From: CAXMWX01 sp051008185
GTDB lineage: Bacteria > Pseudomonadota > Gammaproteobacteria > Eutrophobiales > Eutrophobiaceae
Length of the DNA: 6,277 nt
Direction of reading: 5' to 3'
NCBI GenBank assembly: GCA_051008185.1
Contig: JBPCXW010000114.1
Span: 1-6,277 of the forward strand
Of this stretch, positions 1 through 6,219 are shown in pieces. The first letter of the stretch is position 1. Each line of letters opens with the position of its first letter. Both the position numbers and the translations under genes were made by a program. The notes below the pieces were generated by a model, which was not told the DNA's origin, searched no databases, and saw nothing but the letters and a program-made list of their open reading frames with translations.

Positions 1-78
1 CCTTGAGGGGGAGCCGGTGGCACAAGGGCGTAGCCCGTAGTGGCTCCGGTGGGGGGCCATTGCTGAGTTTGTCTCATA
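1..78 (-). repeat. Left copy of a structured intergenic repeat (31-base block plus variable hairpin)
   Basis: Read on the minus strand, this copy has a 31-base block (78 to 48, beginning TATGAGACAAAC and ending CCCCCCACC), a hairpin region (47 to 16), and GGCTCC (15 to 10). The block matches the plus strand at 6220-6250 with one mismatch (57 against 6241). In the hairpin region GGAGCC (47-42) pairs with GGCTCC (15-10), and an inner GGGC-TAC-GCCC stem forms the tip. The copy starts two bases after the rsmA stop codon, so it would lie in the 3' untranslated region of that message. No T-run follows the hairpin, so it is not a classical intrinsic terminator. It could stabilise the mRNA end, act as a REP-like element, or be a small non-autonomous mobile element. 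The repeat is seen directly; its function is unknown. Confidence 0.85.
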
Positions 79-80
79 CG

Positions 81-881
81 TTAATAATTCGCCACAGTGG
101 TGTTGTCAGCATATACACGGTTGGCGATTTTAATGTAGTCATCTACGGTTACTACTTCAGCCCTGTGGTGTGCCGGGATATTGATCTGTTCAAGTTGTGC
201 CTTGTCAATAAACTGTGCCAGGGAGTTGCTGATCTTTTTTCGTCGCTGGCTGAAGGCGGCGGCTACGATGTCAGCGAACAGGGTCGGGTCGGCGATAGCG
301 GGGCGGGTGTCCGCTGCGGGGGTGATTAACACGACACTGGAATCCACGCCGGGGGGAGGTGAGAACGCACCGGGTTTGACATCAAACATTTTTTCTACCC
401 GGCATTGCGCCTGTATCATCACACTCAGGCGGCCATAGTCTTTGCCGCCGCTGGTGGCGCCGATCCGCTCTACCACTTCTTTTTGTAACATGAACAACAT
501 CCCGTCAATGTATGCAATGGAATCCAGCAGGTGAAAGATGACCGGTGTGGATATGTTGTAAGGCAGATTACCGATGATGAAGGCCCGGTTCGCGGCATAG
601 CGGGAAAAATCAAACTGTAATACATCCGCTTCGTGTATCTGCAATGTCGGGTAGTCTTGCAACTGTTGGCGTAGCCGGGCGATCAAATCCCGATCTATTT
701 CTATCAGTTCCAGTTGCGGACAGGTTTTCAGCAACGGTTCGGTCAGCGCACCGAGACCGGGGCCGATCTCTACGATGACTCGATCCACGGCGGCGGGAAT
801 GCAGTTGATGATCTTCTCAATAACATGCGGGTCGTGCAGGAAATGTTGCCCGAAACGTTTTCTTGCCGTGTGTCCCTTCAT
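81..881 (-). CDS. rsmA: 16S rRNA dimethyladenosine transferase RsmA (KsgA)
   Basis: RsmA uses S-adenosylmethionine to dimethylate two adjacent adenosines in the 3'-terminal hairpin of 16S rRNA (A1518 and A1519 in E. coli numbering), a late step and checkpoint in 30S subunit assembly in the cytoplasm. The 266-residue product has the normal family length and all expected motifs: KRFGQHFL at residues 8-15, the SAM-binding VEIGPGLGALT at 37-47, the acidic IEIDRDL at 60-66, the catalytic NLPYNIST at 105-112, SPPPGVDS at 174-181, and the C-terminal FSQRRKKISNSL at 210-221. The ATG at 881 overlaps the pdxA stop codon as ATGA. There is no strong Shine-Dalgarno sequence, so translation is probably coupled to pdxA. 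In many gammaproteobacteria apaG and apaH follow; here the gene is followed at once by the left terminal repeat. Identification is secure. Confidence 0.97.
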   Translation of the reverse strand: MKGHTARKRFGQHFLHDPHVIEKIINCIPAAVDRVIVEIGPGLGALTEPLLKTCPQLELIEIDRDLIARLRQQLQDYPTLQIHEADVLQFDFSRYAANRAFIIGNLPYNISTPVIFHLLDSIAYIDGMLFMLQKEVVERIGATSGGKDYGRLSVMIQAQCRVEKMFDVKPGAFSPPPGVDSSVVLITPAADTRPAIADPTLFADIVAAAFSQRRKKISNSLAQFIDKAQLEQINIPAHHRAEVVTVDDYIKIANRVYADNTTVANY

Positions 882-1888
882 GCTTGTCTGTCTGCCAGTT
901 CAATGGCCTTATGCACCGCGGCGATAAAACTGTCGGGTCTGGCTCGCCCGCTACCAGCAAGGTCAAGGGCCGTGCCGTGATCTACCGAGGTGCGTATCAT
1001 CGGCAGGCCAAGGCTAATGTTGACGGTATCACCGAAACCGTGTGATTTGATCACCGGCAGGGCCTGATCGTGATACATGGCGACCACTAAATCAATGTCT
1101 TGCAGTGCATCTGCGGTAAAGGCGGTGTCGGCGGGCACCGGGCCGCTCAGCTGCAAACCTTCCTGCCGCAACCGTTCAATAACCGGTTCAATGACAACCT
1201 TCTCTTCATCACCCAGATGCCCTTGTTCACCGGCATGCGGGTTGAGCCCGCAAACGCTGATGCGCGGCGGAGACAGACCGAACACCGTGTCGAGATCGCG
1301 CTGCACGGTACGCAAGGTTTGTTCCAGACGTTGCGCTGTGACGGCGGCAGCCACTTGTTGCAGGGGCAGGTGCGTGGTGACCAGAGCGACGCGGCAAAAG
1401 TCATTGGCCAGCAACATCACCGGCGCGTATTCCGTCTGTAGTCTGGCACCACACAAGTCTGCCAGATATTCGGTATGACCACTGAATGTGTGCCCCGCCG
1501 CCGCGATAAGTGATTTATTGACCGGGCCGGTAACCAGCGCGGCGAACTCTTTGTCCAGACAACCCGTCACGGCGGTGTCCAGTGTGTCCAGCACATAGTT
1601 GACGTTGCCCGGATCAGCCTTACCGGCGCTAACCGGTTTTGCAGTCTCGCAAGCTAGCAGAAACAATTCCCCGGGCCGGTGTCGGTCGGGCGTGGCATCA
1701 GGCCGATAATCATGCAGGGTCAGAGGCAACCCGAGCTGTGCCGCGCGCGCCTGCAACATCTGTTGATCGGCGACAGCGACAAGCCGGGCGGGAAAGTCCT
1801 GTTGTGCCAGCATAACCAGCAAATCCGGCCCGATACCCGCAGGTTCACCCGGGGTGATTGCAATGTTATGGCCGACAGGCCGGTTCAT
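878..1888 (-). CDS. pdxA: 4-hydroxythreonine-4-phosphate dehydrogenase PdxA
   Basis: PdxA oxidises 4-phosphohydroxy-L-threonine with NAD(P)+; the product decarboxylates to 3-amino-1-hydroxyacetone phosphate, which PdxJ uses to build pyridoxine 5'-phosphate (DXP-dependent vitamin B6 pathway, cytoplasm). From the chosen start the protein has 336 residues, close to the usual ~330. Visible motifs are GEPAGIGP at 14-21, TGPVNK at 120-125, FSGHTE at 135-140, and the three metal-binding histidines H173 (TTHLP), H218 (NPHAG) and H273 (YHDQ), then VDHGTALD at 302-309. The frame is open upstream to 1936, but ATG 1888 is preferred: it forms an ATGA overlap with the galE stop, and the family's conserved region begins a few residues later. 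The upstream extension only overlaps galE coding sequence. No strong ribosome binding site is visible, which fits reinitiation after galE. The gene ends in a second ATGA overlap with rsmA. Confidence 0.96.
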   Translation of the reverse strand: MNRPVGHNIAITPGEPAGIGPDLLVMLAQQDFPARLVAVADQQMLQARAAQLGLPLTLHDYRPDATPDRHRPGELFLLACETAKPVSAGKADPGNVNYVLDTLDTAVTGCLDKEFAALVTGPVNKSLIAAAGHTFSGHTEYLADLCGARLQTEYAPVMLLANDFCRVALVTTHLPLQQVAAAVTAQRLEQTLRTVQRDLDTVFGLSPPRISVCGLNPHAGEQGHLGDEEKVVIEPVIERLRQEGLQLSGPVPADTAFTADALQDIDLVVAMYHDQALPVIKSHGFGDTVNISLGLPMIRTSVDHGTALDLAGSGRARPDSFIAAVHKAIELADRQA

Positions 1889-2895
1889 GCGTACCCGTGC
1901 GGGTTTTTTTGTTGCCAGTTCCAGGCATCCTTGCACATGGCTTGCAGGTCGCGGTCGGCCTTCCAGCCGAGCAACTCCAGGGCGTAGGTTGGATCTGCGT
2001 AATAGGCGGCCACATCCCCCGGTCGTCTGGGTTTGATTTGATACGGAATGCTACGCCCGCAGGCCGCTTCAAATGCGGCGACTACTTCCAGTACGCTGTA
2101 ACCCCGACCGGTGCCGAGATTGACGGTAAAATATTGCGGTGTCTGTAACTGTTGCAACGCCTTCAGGTGACCCTGTGCCAGATCGACGATGTGGAGGTAA
2201 TCACGCACGCCGGTACCGTCAGGTGTCGGGTAGTCGTTGCCCCACACACTGAGTTTTTCATGCTGACCGATGGCCACCTGCGCGACAAAAGGCATCAGGT
2301 TGTTCGGAACGCCTTGCGGGTCTTCACCAATCAGGCCGCTTGCATGCGCCCCTATCGGATTGAAGTAACGCAGGTTGCCGATACGCCAGTCAGGGTCGGC
2401 CTCATACAAGTCATGCAACATAGTCTCAATGATCAGTTTTGTTTTGCCGTAGGGATTGGTCGGCGCAAGCGGATGGTTTTCTGTCAGGGGCAGGTTTTCG
2501 GGGATGCCATAGACGGTTGATGAGGAACTGAACACGATTGTCTTGATGCCTGTCTCCTGCATTGCCCGCAACAGGGCGGCGCTACCGGCTACATTGCATT
2601 CGTAATAGCGGAGCGGTTGCTCTACCGACTCGCCGACGGCCTTCAAGCCCGCGAGATGAATGACCGCATCACAGCCATTATCCGCCAGTGCGTTCTTCAC
2701 GCTGTCCTGATCTCTCAAATCACCGCGCACCACCGTCGGTGTTTTGCCGGTCAGCTTTGCGATCCGATCTATTGCTTCCATACGGCTGTTGCAGAAGTTG
2801 TCATAGATCACCACCTGATAGCCGGCCTCAAGCAGCTCAACGCAGGTGTGGGTGCCGATAAACCCGGCGCCTCCGGTTAGCATTACTTTATTCAT
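1885..2895 (-). CDS. galE: UDP-glucose 4-epimerase GalE
   Basis: GalE interconverts UDP-glucose and UDP-galactose (some homologues also UDP-GlcNAc/UDP-GalNAc) using tightly bound NAD+. It serves the Leloir pathway and supplies sugars for lipopolysaccharide, capsule or exopolysaccharide. The 336-residue product is full length for the family: the Rossmann motif TGGAGFIG at 7-14, SSSSTVYG at 123-130 with the catalytic serine/threonine region, the YxxxK pair Y149/K153 in NPYGKTK, RYFNP at 176-180, and the substrate-binding GTGVRDYLHIVDLA at 227-240. It starts 39 bases after the tRNA-Glu 3' end; only a weak GAG precedes the ATG and no clear promoter lies in that gap. The stop codon overlaps pdxA as ATGA. 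Its position upstream of pdxA-rsmA, where surA is classical, is unusual and suggests rearrangement. With no sugar-pathway genes nearby, a general envelope role is inferred. Confidence 0.96.
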   Translation of the reverse strand: MNKVMLTGGAGFIGTHTCVELLEAGYQVVIYDNFCNSRMEAIDRIAKLTGKTPTVVRGDLRDQDSVKNALADNGCDAVIHLAGLKAVGESVEQPLRYYECNVAGSAALLRAMQETGIKTIVFSSSSTVYGIPENLPLTENHPLAPTNPYGKTKLIIETMLHDLYEADPDWRIGNLRYFNPIGAHASGLIGEDPQGVPNNLMPFVAQVAIGQHEKLSVWGNDYPTPDGTGVRDYLHIVDLAQGHLKALQQLQTPQYFTVNLGTGRGYSVLEVVAAFEAACGRSIPYQIKPRRPGDVAAYYADPTYALELLGWKADRDLQAMCKDAWNWQQKNPHGYA

Positions 2896-2934
2896 TCGCT
2901 ATAGCTCGTCACAGTAGTGTCGGTGAGAGGAATA

Positions 2935-3010
2935 TGGCGTCCCCTAGGGGATTCGAACCCCTGTTGCCGCCGTGAAAGGGCGATGTCCTAGGCCTCTAGA
3001 CGAAGGGGAC
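2935..3010 (-). tRNA. tRNA-Glu (anticodon UUC)
   Basis: The minus strand from 3010 to 2935 folds as a 76-base tRNA with an encoded CCA (2937-2935). The acceptor stem GTCCCC pairs with GGGGAC, the T arm is AGGGG-TTCGAAT-CCCCT, and the anticodon loop CTTTCAC carries TTC at 2976-2974. The first pair of the anticodon stem is a T-G wobble (position 27 is T, where I recall C in the otherwise nearly identical E. coli tRNA-Glu). It decodes GAA and GAG. It follows tRNA-Ala by 22 bases and is the substrate of the gltX product encoded just upstream. Confidence 0.98.
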
Positions 3011-3032
3011 TGTAACAGTGTTGCTGCAAGTC

Positions 3033-3108
<76 letters not shown>

Positions 3109-3124
3109 GTGAATCGGTTTCATG

Positions 3125-3177
3125 AAAAACCTCTTATCGTCACTCCGGTGCAAGCGGGGATGACGAGACTCAAGAGG
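3125..3177 (-). terminator. Stem-loop with T-run between gltX and tRNA-Ala: possible terminator or leader structure
   Basis: On the minus strand CCTCTT (3177-3172) pairs with AAGAGG (3135-3130), and TTTTT (3129-3125) follows at once. Inside is a second imperfect stem, CGTCA (3165-3161) with TGACG (3142-3138), continued by a U-G wobble and further C-G pairs after a mismatch. The stem base is only six pairs and the inside is interrupted, so it is weaker than a textbook intrinsic terminator. It could end the gltX message, 32 bases after the stop codon. It also lies directly downstream of the predicted tRNA promoter, so it may instead be a leader or attenuator structure removed during tRNA processing. 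Confidence 0.45.
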
Positions 3178-3183
3178 CGGCAG

Positions 3184-3212
3184 ACTCTACGACACTGATA
3201 CAGAACTGTCAA
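3184..3212 (-). promoter_or_regulatory. Predicted sigma-70 promoter for the tRNA-Ala/tRNA-Glu genes
   Basis: The minus strand has a perfect -35 box TTGACA (3212-3207), a 17-base spacer, and TAGAGT as -10 (3189-3184, four of six consensus bases). The GC-rich stretch CTGCCGCC follows. A GC-rich discriminator is typical of stable-RNA promoters under stringent control. The -35 box overlaps the gltX TGA stop codon. Transcription would start near 3178-3176, about 70 bases before tRNA-Ala. No other convincing promoter lies between gltX and the tRNAs. Confidence 0.6.
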
Positions 3213-4621
3213 GCCGCCCGTTTGCGGATGTAGTCCAGGGCCAAGGCGAGGCGGCTCAGTACCCGGTCTTTGCCCAGCAGTACCAGAGTGGCATCAATGG
3301 ACGGCGAGACGGCGGTGCCGGTCACCGCCACCCGTAGCGGTTGGGCGATCTTGCCCAGTTTCAGCCCCTGTTGTTCCGCCGTCCGGTCAATGGCGGCCTT
3401 GAGTGTGGCGACATCCCAGTCGTCCAGTTGCGTGAGTTGTTCGTGTAGCGACTCCAGGGCCGGCAGGATTACCGGGCGCAGGTGTTTTTTGGCCGCCGGT
3501 TCGATGAACTCGGTGAAGTCCTGATAAAAGCAACGGCTCTGCTCTGTCAGTTCGGCCAGGTTCTTTACCCGTTCCTTTTGCACCGTCAGCAAATCGTGCA
3601 GGGGAGGGCCGGCGTCCGGGTCAATGCCCGCCTGCCGGAAATGTTCCAGCACCGGTTGCAGCAGGTCTGCCACCGGCGTTGTCTGCATGTAATGCTGGTT
3701 CACCCAATCCAGTTTGTCCGGGTTGAGTGCCGCCGCGGACTTGTTCACATCGCTGATATCAAACAGTTCAATCATTTCCTCAAGAGAAAACAATTCCTGA
3801 TCGCCGTGCGACCAACCCAGCCGCAACAGATAATTCAACACCGCACGGGGCAGAAAACCTTGTTCGCGGTAGGCCAGTATGCCCGCCGTGCCATCGCGTT
3901 TTGACAGTTTCTTGCCGTCTGCACCGAGGATCAGCGGCAGATGGGCATAGTGTGGCGGGGTGCTGTCCAGCGCATGAAAGATGTGTATCTGGCGCGGGGT
4001 GTTATTGAGATGATCATCGCCGCGGATCACATGGCTGATCCCCATATCCCGATCATCCACCACCACGGTGAGATTATAGGTCGGCGTGTCATCGGAGCGG
4101 GCGATAATCAGATCATCCAGTTCCTGATTTTGATAGACCACCTGTCCCTGAATCAGATCGTCTATAAGCACCTCGCCGCCAAGCGGTGTCTTGAAGCGGA
4201 TAACCGGATCAATACCGGCTGGCGCATCGGTCCTGTTCCGGCAACGACCGTCATAGCGCGGCTTGTCACCCCTGGCGCGGGCCTGCTCGCGCATCTCATC
4301 CAGCTCGGCCTTTGAACAATAACAACGGTATGCCTTGTCTTGCTCCAGCAACTGCCGGATCGCCGCTTGATGCCGAGGCAAATTCTGTGACTGAAACACC
4401 GCCGACTGATCCGGCTCCAGCCCCAGCCAGTGCAAGCCTTGCAGGATACCTTCTATCGCAGACTCACTTGAACGTTGCTGATCCGTATCCTCCACCCGCA
4501 ACAGGAATTCACCACCGCAGTGCTTGGCATACAGCCACGAAAACAGCGCCGTGCGCACACCACCTATATGCAAATCACCGGTAGGGCTGGGAGCAAAACG
4601 AGTTCTGACAACGCCTGCCAT
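3209..4621 (-). CDS. gltX: Glutamyl-tRNA synthetase GltX
   Basis: This class Ib synthetase charges tRNA-Glu with glutamate using ATP in the cytoplasm. The 470-residue product has the family length. The catalytic domain carries FAPSPTGDLHIGG (residues 9-21, HIGH-type motif at 18-21) and the KMSKS-type loop KLSKRDG (238-244); the helical anticodon-binding part follows, ending near SPSIDATLVLLGKDRVLSRL (439-458). In the zinc-motif region C100, C102 and C127 are present, but the position matching E. coli H127 is N129, so zinc may bind weakly or not at all. Start choice: AAGGAG ends six bases before ATG 4621, an ideal spacing, whereas the in-frame TTG at 4627 directly abuts it. Only two bases separate this start from the dehydrogenase stop, so the genes are probably co-transcribed. 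Whether the enzyme also charges tRNA-Gln cannot be told from the sequence. Confidence 0.97.
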   Translation of the reverse strand: MAGVVRTRFAPSPTGDLHIGGVRTALFSWLYAKHCGGEFLLRVEDTDQQRSSESAIEGILQGLHWLGLEPDQSAVFQSQNLPRHQAAIRQLLEQDKAYRCYCSKAELDEMREQARARGDKPRYDGRCRNRTDAPAGIDPVIRFKTPLGGEVLIDDLIQGQVVYQNQELDDLIIARSDDTPTYNLTVVVDDRDMGISHVIRGDDHLNNTPRQIHIFHALDSTPPHYAHLPLILGADGKKLSKRDGTAGILAYREQGFLPRAVLNYLLRLGWSHGDQELFSLEEMIELFDISDVNKSAAALNPDKLDWVNQHYMQTTPVADLLQPVLEHFRQAGIDPDAGPPLHDLLTVQKERVKNLAELTEQSRCFYQDFTEFIEPAAKKHLRPVILPALESLHEQLTQLDDWDVATLKAAIDRTAEQQGLKLGKIAQPLRVAVTGTAVSPSIDATLVLLGKDRVLSRLALALDYIRKRAA

Positions 4622-4633
4622 ACTCAACTCCTT
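4622..4633 (-). promoter_or_regulatory. gltX ribosome binding site inside the upstream gene
   Basis: AAGGAG on the minus strand (4633-4628) is followed by the six bases TTGAGT and then the ATG at 4621. The motif overlaps the last codons of the 3-hydroxyacyl-CoA dehydrogenase gene, whose TGA (4626-4624) lies between motif and start. It decides the gltX start in favour of ATG 4621 over TTG 4627. Confidence 0.8.
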
Positions 4634-6144
4634 GCCGCCTCTTCTGTCAGTAACGGCAGTGCCAACTCAGCGCGGCGGCGTAACCAGATGCAGGAGCGAT
4701 AACGGGAATCCTGAGTCAGTTTGTGCATGGTGTTCAGGATGTTGTTGATTCGGGCCGCACCGATCTTATCCCCCCAGGCCAGAGGGCCGTACGGATACCC
4801 CAGGCCGAGTTTTACCGCATCTTCCAGATCGGCTACCGTGGCGATACGCCGCTGCGCGATATTGGCGGCCACGTTGACTATCATCGCCAGTATGCGCTGG
4901 CTGATAAACCCCGGGCTGTCGTTAATCACCGTGACGGGTACCGCGTCAGCCGCCAGCAAGGCGTGGGCACTGTCCCTGCAATCCGCACGGGTGACCGGCG
5001 ATAACATCAGGGTGCGTCTGTTGCCTATATCCGGCAGGGGATCAACCGCCACGCATCTGCTTGGGTCAAGACCGGCCGTGGCGGCGGCACTGCTGACATC
5101 CTCGCCCCAGAATTGCAGGAAGTTAATGGTGTGCTCGCCATCTGCTGCGGTGACAATATTGGCCCCGTTGTTTTTCAGCACTTGTAATAAAGCCGGTGTG
5201 ACCTGCTCGCTGCACCAGACATCCCGCAACTTTCCCTTCGGGACACGGCCCTGCGGTGGCATCAGTTGTTGATCGTCCGCATAGCGATAAAAGCCTTCTC
5301 CCGTCTTGCGACCATACAGGCCGGCAGCCAGTCTGGGGGCAAGTAGCGACGAGGGCCGGTACCAGGCATCCTGCATAAACTGATCATAGATGGATTGCAT
5401 TACTCTGGCGGAGACATCCAGGCCGGTCAGATCCATCAGTTCCAGCGGCCCCATACGAAAACCCATGCCCTCGCGCATCACCTGATCGATATCAACGACA
5501 TCGGCAATGCCTTCCTCAAGGATCTTCAGTGCCTCGGTGTAATAGGCCCGGCCTGCATGGTTGATCAGAAACCCCGGTTGATCCGCGGCGATCACGGCAC
5601 GGTGTCCGGTAGCCCCGACCAGCTCTGCCAGGGTGGTGACACAGTTGTCTGCGGTCTTGCCGCCCGCTATCACCTCTACTACCTTCATCAAGGGCACCGG
5701 ATTGAAAAAGTGCAGGCCGCACACTCGTTGCGGTTGCTTGCAGGCCGAGGCGATCTCCGAGATCAGCAGTGAGGAGGTATTGGTGGCCAGGATGGTGTCG
5801 GCTGCCACGATGTCTTCGAGCCGGGCAAACAGTTCTTGCTTGATCTTGAGGTTCTCTGTCACCGCTTCAATAACAATATTGCAATCATGCAGATCATCCG
5901 GTCGCTTGCAGAAACTCAATCTGCTTTTGCATTGCTCAAGGTCCGCCTTGTCCAGTTTCCCCTTTTCCGTCAGCCGTTGTAGCATGCGGAAGACAAACTC
6001 CCCGGCGGCCCGTCCGGCGGCCTTATCGGTGTCATACAGTTTGATGTGATGCCCGGCTTGCAGGAACAACTGTGCAATGCCTCGCCCCATGATGCCGCTA
6101 CCGGCAATACCTATGGTCAAGCTGTTTTCTTTGTTTGGTGACAT
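4624..6144 (-). CDS. 3-hydroxyacyl-CoA dehydrogenase, PaaC/PaaH-like
   Basis: The enzyme oxidises (3S)-3-hydroxyacyl-CoA to 3-oxoacyl-CoA with NAD+, a beta-oxidation type step. The 506-residue product has an N-terminal NAD-binding domain with GSGIMG (GxGxxG, residues 15-20), acidic D38 after the second strand, and the active-site set S124/S125 in NTSS, H145 and N148 in HFFNPVP, and E157. Two copies of the C-terminal helical domain follow: one from PGFLINHAGRAYYTEA (190-205) and one from DSPGFISQRILAMIVN (409-424) to GYPYGPLAWGDKIG (449-462). The duplicated C-terminal domain and length match the PaaC/PaaH (3-hydroxyadipyl-CoA dehydrogenase) group, but no other phenylacetate genes are present, so the substrate may be another acyl-CoA. 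The ATG has AGGA (6154-6151) six bases upstream and a good promoter. It appears to be the first gene of a unit with gltX. Confidence 0.93.
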   Translation of the reverse strand: MSPNKENSLTIGIAGSGIMGRGIAQLFLQAGHHIKLYDTDKAAGRAAGEFVFRMLQRLTEKGKLDKADLEQCKSRLSFCKRPDDLHDCNIVIEAVTENLKIKQELFARLEDIVAADTILATNTSSLLISEIASACKQPQRVCGLHFFNPVPLMKVVEVIAGGKTADNCVTTLAELVGATGHRAVIAADQPGFLINHAGRAYYTEALKILEEGIADVVDIDQVMREGMGFRMGPLELMDLTGLDVSARVMQSIYDQFMQDAWYRPSSLLAPRLAAGLYGRKTGEGFYRYADDQQLMPPQGRVPKGKLRDVWCSEQVTPALLQVLKNNGANIVTAADGEHTINFLQFWGEDVSSAAATAGLDPSRCVAVDPLPDIGNRRTLMLSPVTRADCRDSAHALLAADAVPVTVINDSPGFISQRILAMIVNVAANIAQRRIATVADLEDAVKLGLGYPYGPLAWGDKIGAARINNILNTMHKLTQDSRYRSCIWLRRRAELALPLLTEEAARS

Positions 6145-6150
6145 GCAGTA

Positions 6151-6154
6151 TCCT
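6151..6154 (-). promoter_or_regulatory. Ribosome binding site of the 3-hydroxyacyl-CoA dehydrogenase gene
   Basis: AGGA on the minus strand lies six bases before ATG 6144. It supports this start, which also places the NAD-binding motif at the expected distance from the N-terminus. Confidence 0.65.
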
Positions 6155-6179
6155 GCTGAACGGGGTGACTGAAAGCAAC

Positions 6180-6208
6180 ATTATACCGATGCTGCAATAA
6201 TATGTAGC
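6180..6208 (-). promoter_or_regulatory. Predicted sigma-70 promoter for the dehydrogenase-gltX unit
   Basis: The minus strand has a perfect TATAAT (6185-6180). Seventeen bases upstream is GCTACA (6208-6203), which matches the -35 consensus at three of six positions (the final ACA). Transcription would start near 6173, giving a leader of roughly 30 bases. The sequence further upstream is AT-rich and then enters the right terminal repeat, whose block ends 11 bases from the -35 box. The -10 box is convincing; the -35 box is weak, so an activator or upstream element may help. Confidence 0.6.
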
Positions 6209-6219
6209 GGATCAGTATT

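Noticed and set aside
10..47. Left terminal hairpin as an intrinsic terminator of rsmA
   Set aside because: The stem is GC-rich, but on the minus strand it is followed by CCCTCAAGG rather than a T-run, so intrinsic termination is not supported.
48..78. Terminal repeats as CRISPR repeats or integron attC sites
   Set aside because: There is one copy per end in opposite orientation, no spacers, and no attC core sites, cas genes or integrase in the window.
1889..1936. Upstream start for pdxA adding 16 residues
   Set aside because: The extension overlaps galE coding sequence, lacks a ribosome binding site and is not part of the PdxA fold. ATG 1888 with its ATGA overlap is the better start.
2898..2907. 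Ten-base match between the gap before galE and the 5' part of tRNA-Ala
   Set aside because: GCTATAGCTC is short and built on an 8-base palindrome. It gives no cloverleaf remnant, so a chance match is more likely than a decayed tRNA.
3482..4315. Plus-strand open frames of 140 and 124 codons opposite gltX
   Set aside because: They lie antisense to a well-conserved gltX, show no recognisable motifs, and have composition expected of shadow frames in GC-rich coding sequence.
4622..4627. TTG at 4627 as the gltX start
   Set aside because: The AAGGAG motif directly abuts this TTG, too close for initiation, while it is six bases from ATG 4621.
4721..5272. Plus-strand open frame of 183 codons opposite the dehydrogenase gene
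   Set aside because: It is antisense to the second C-terminal domain of a clear enzyme, its product is low-complexity (rich in A, S, R), and no matching promoter or ribosome binding site was seen.
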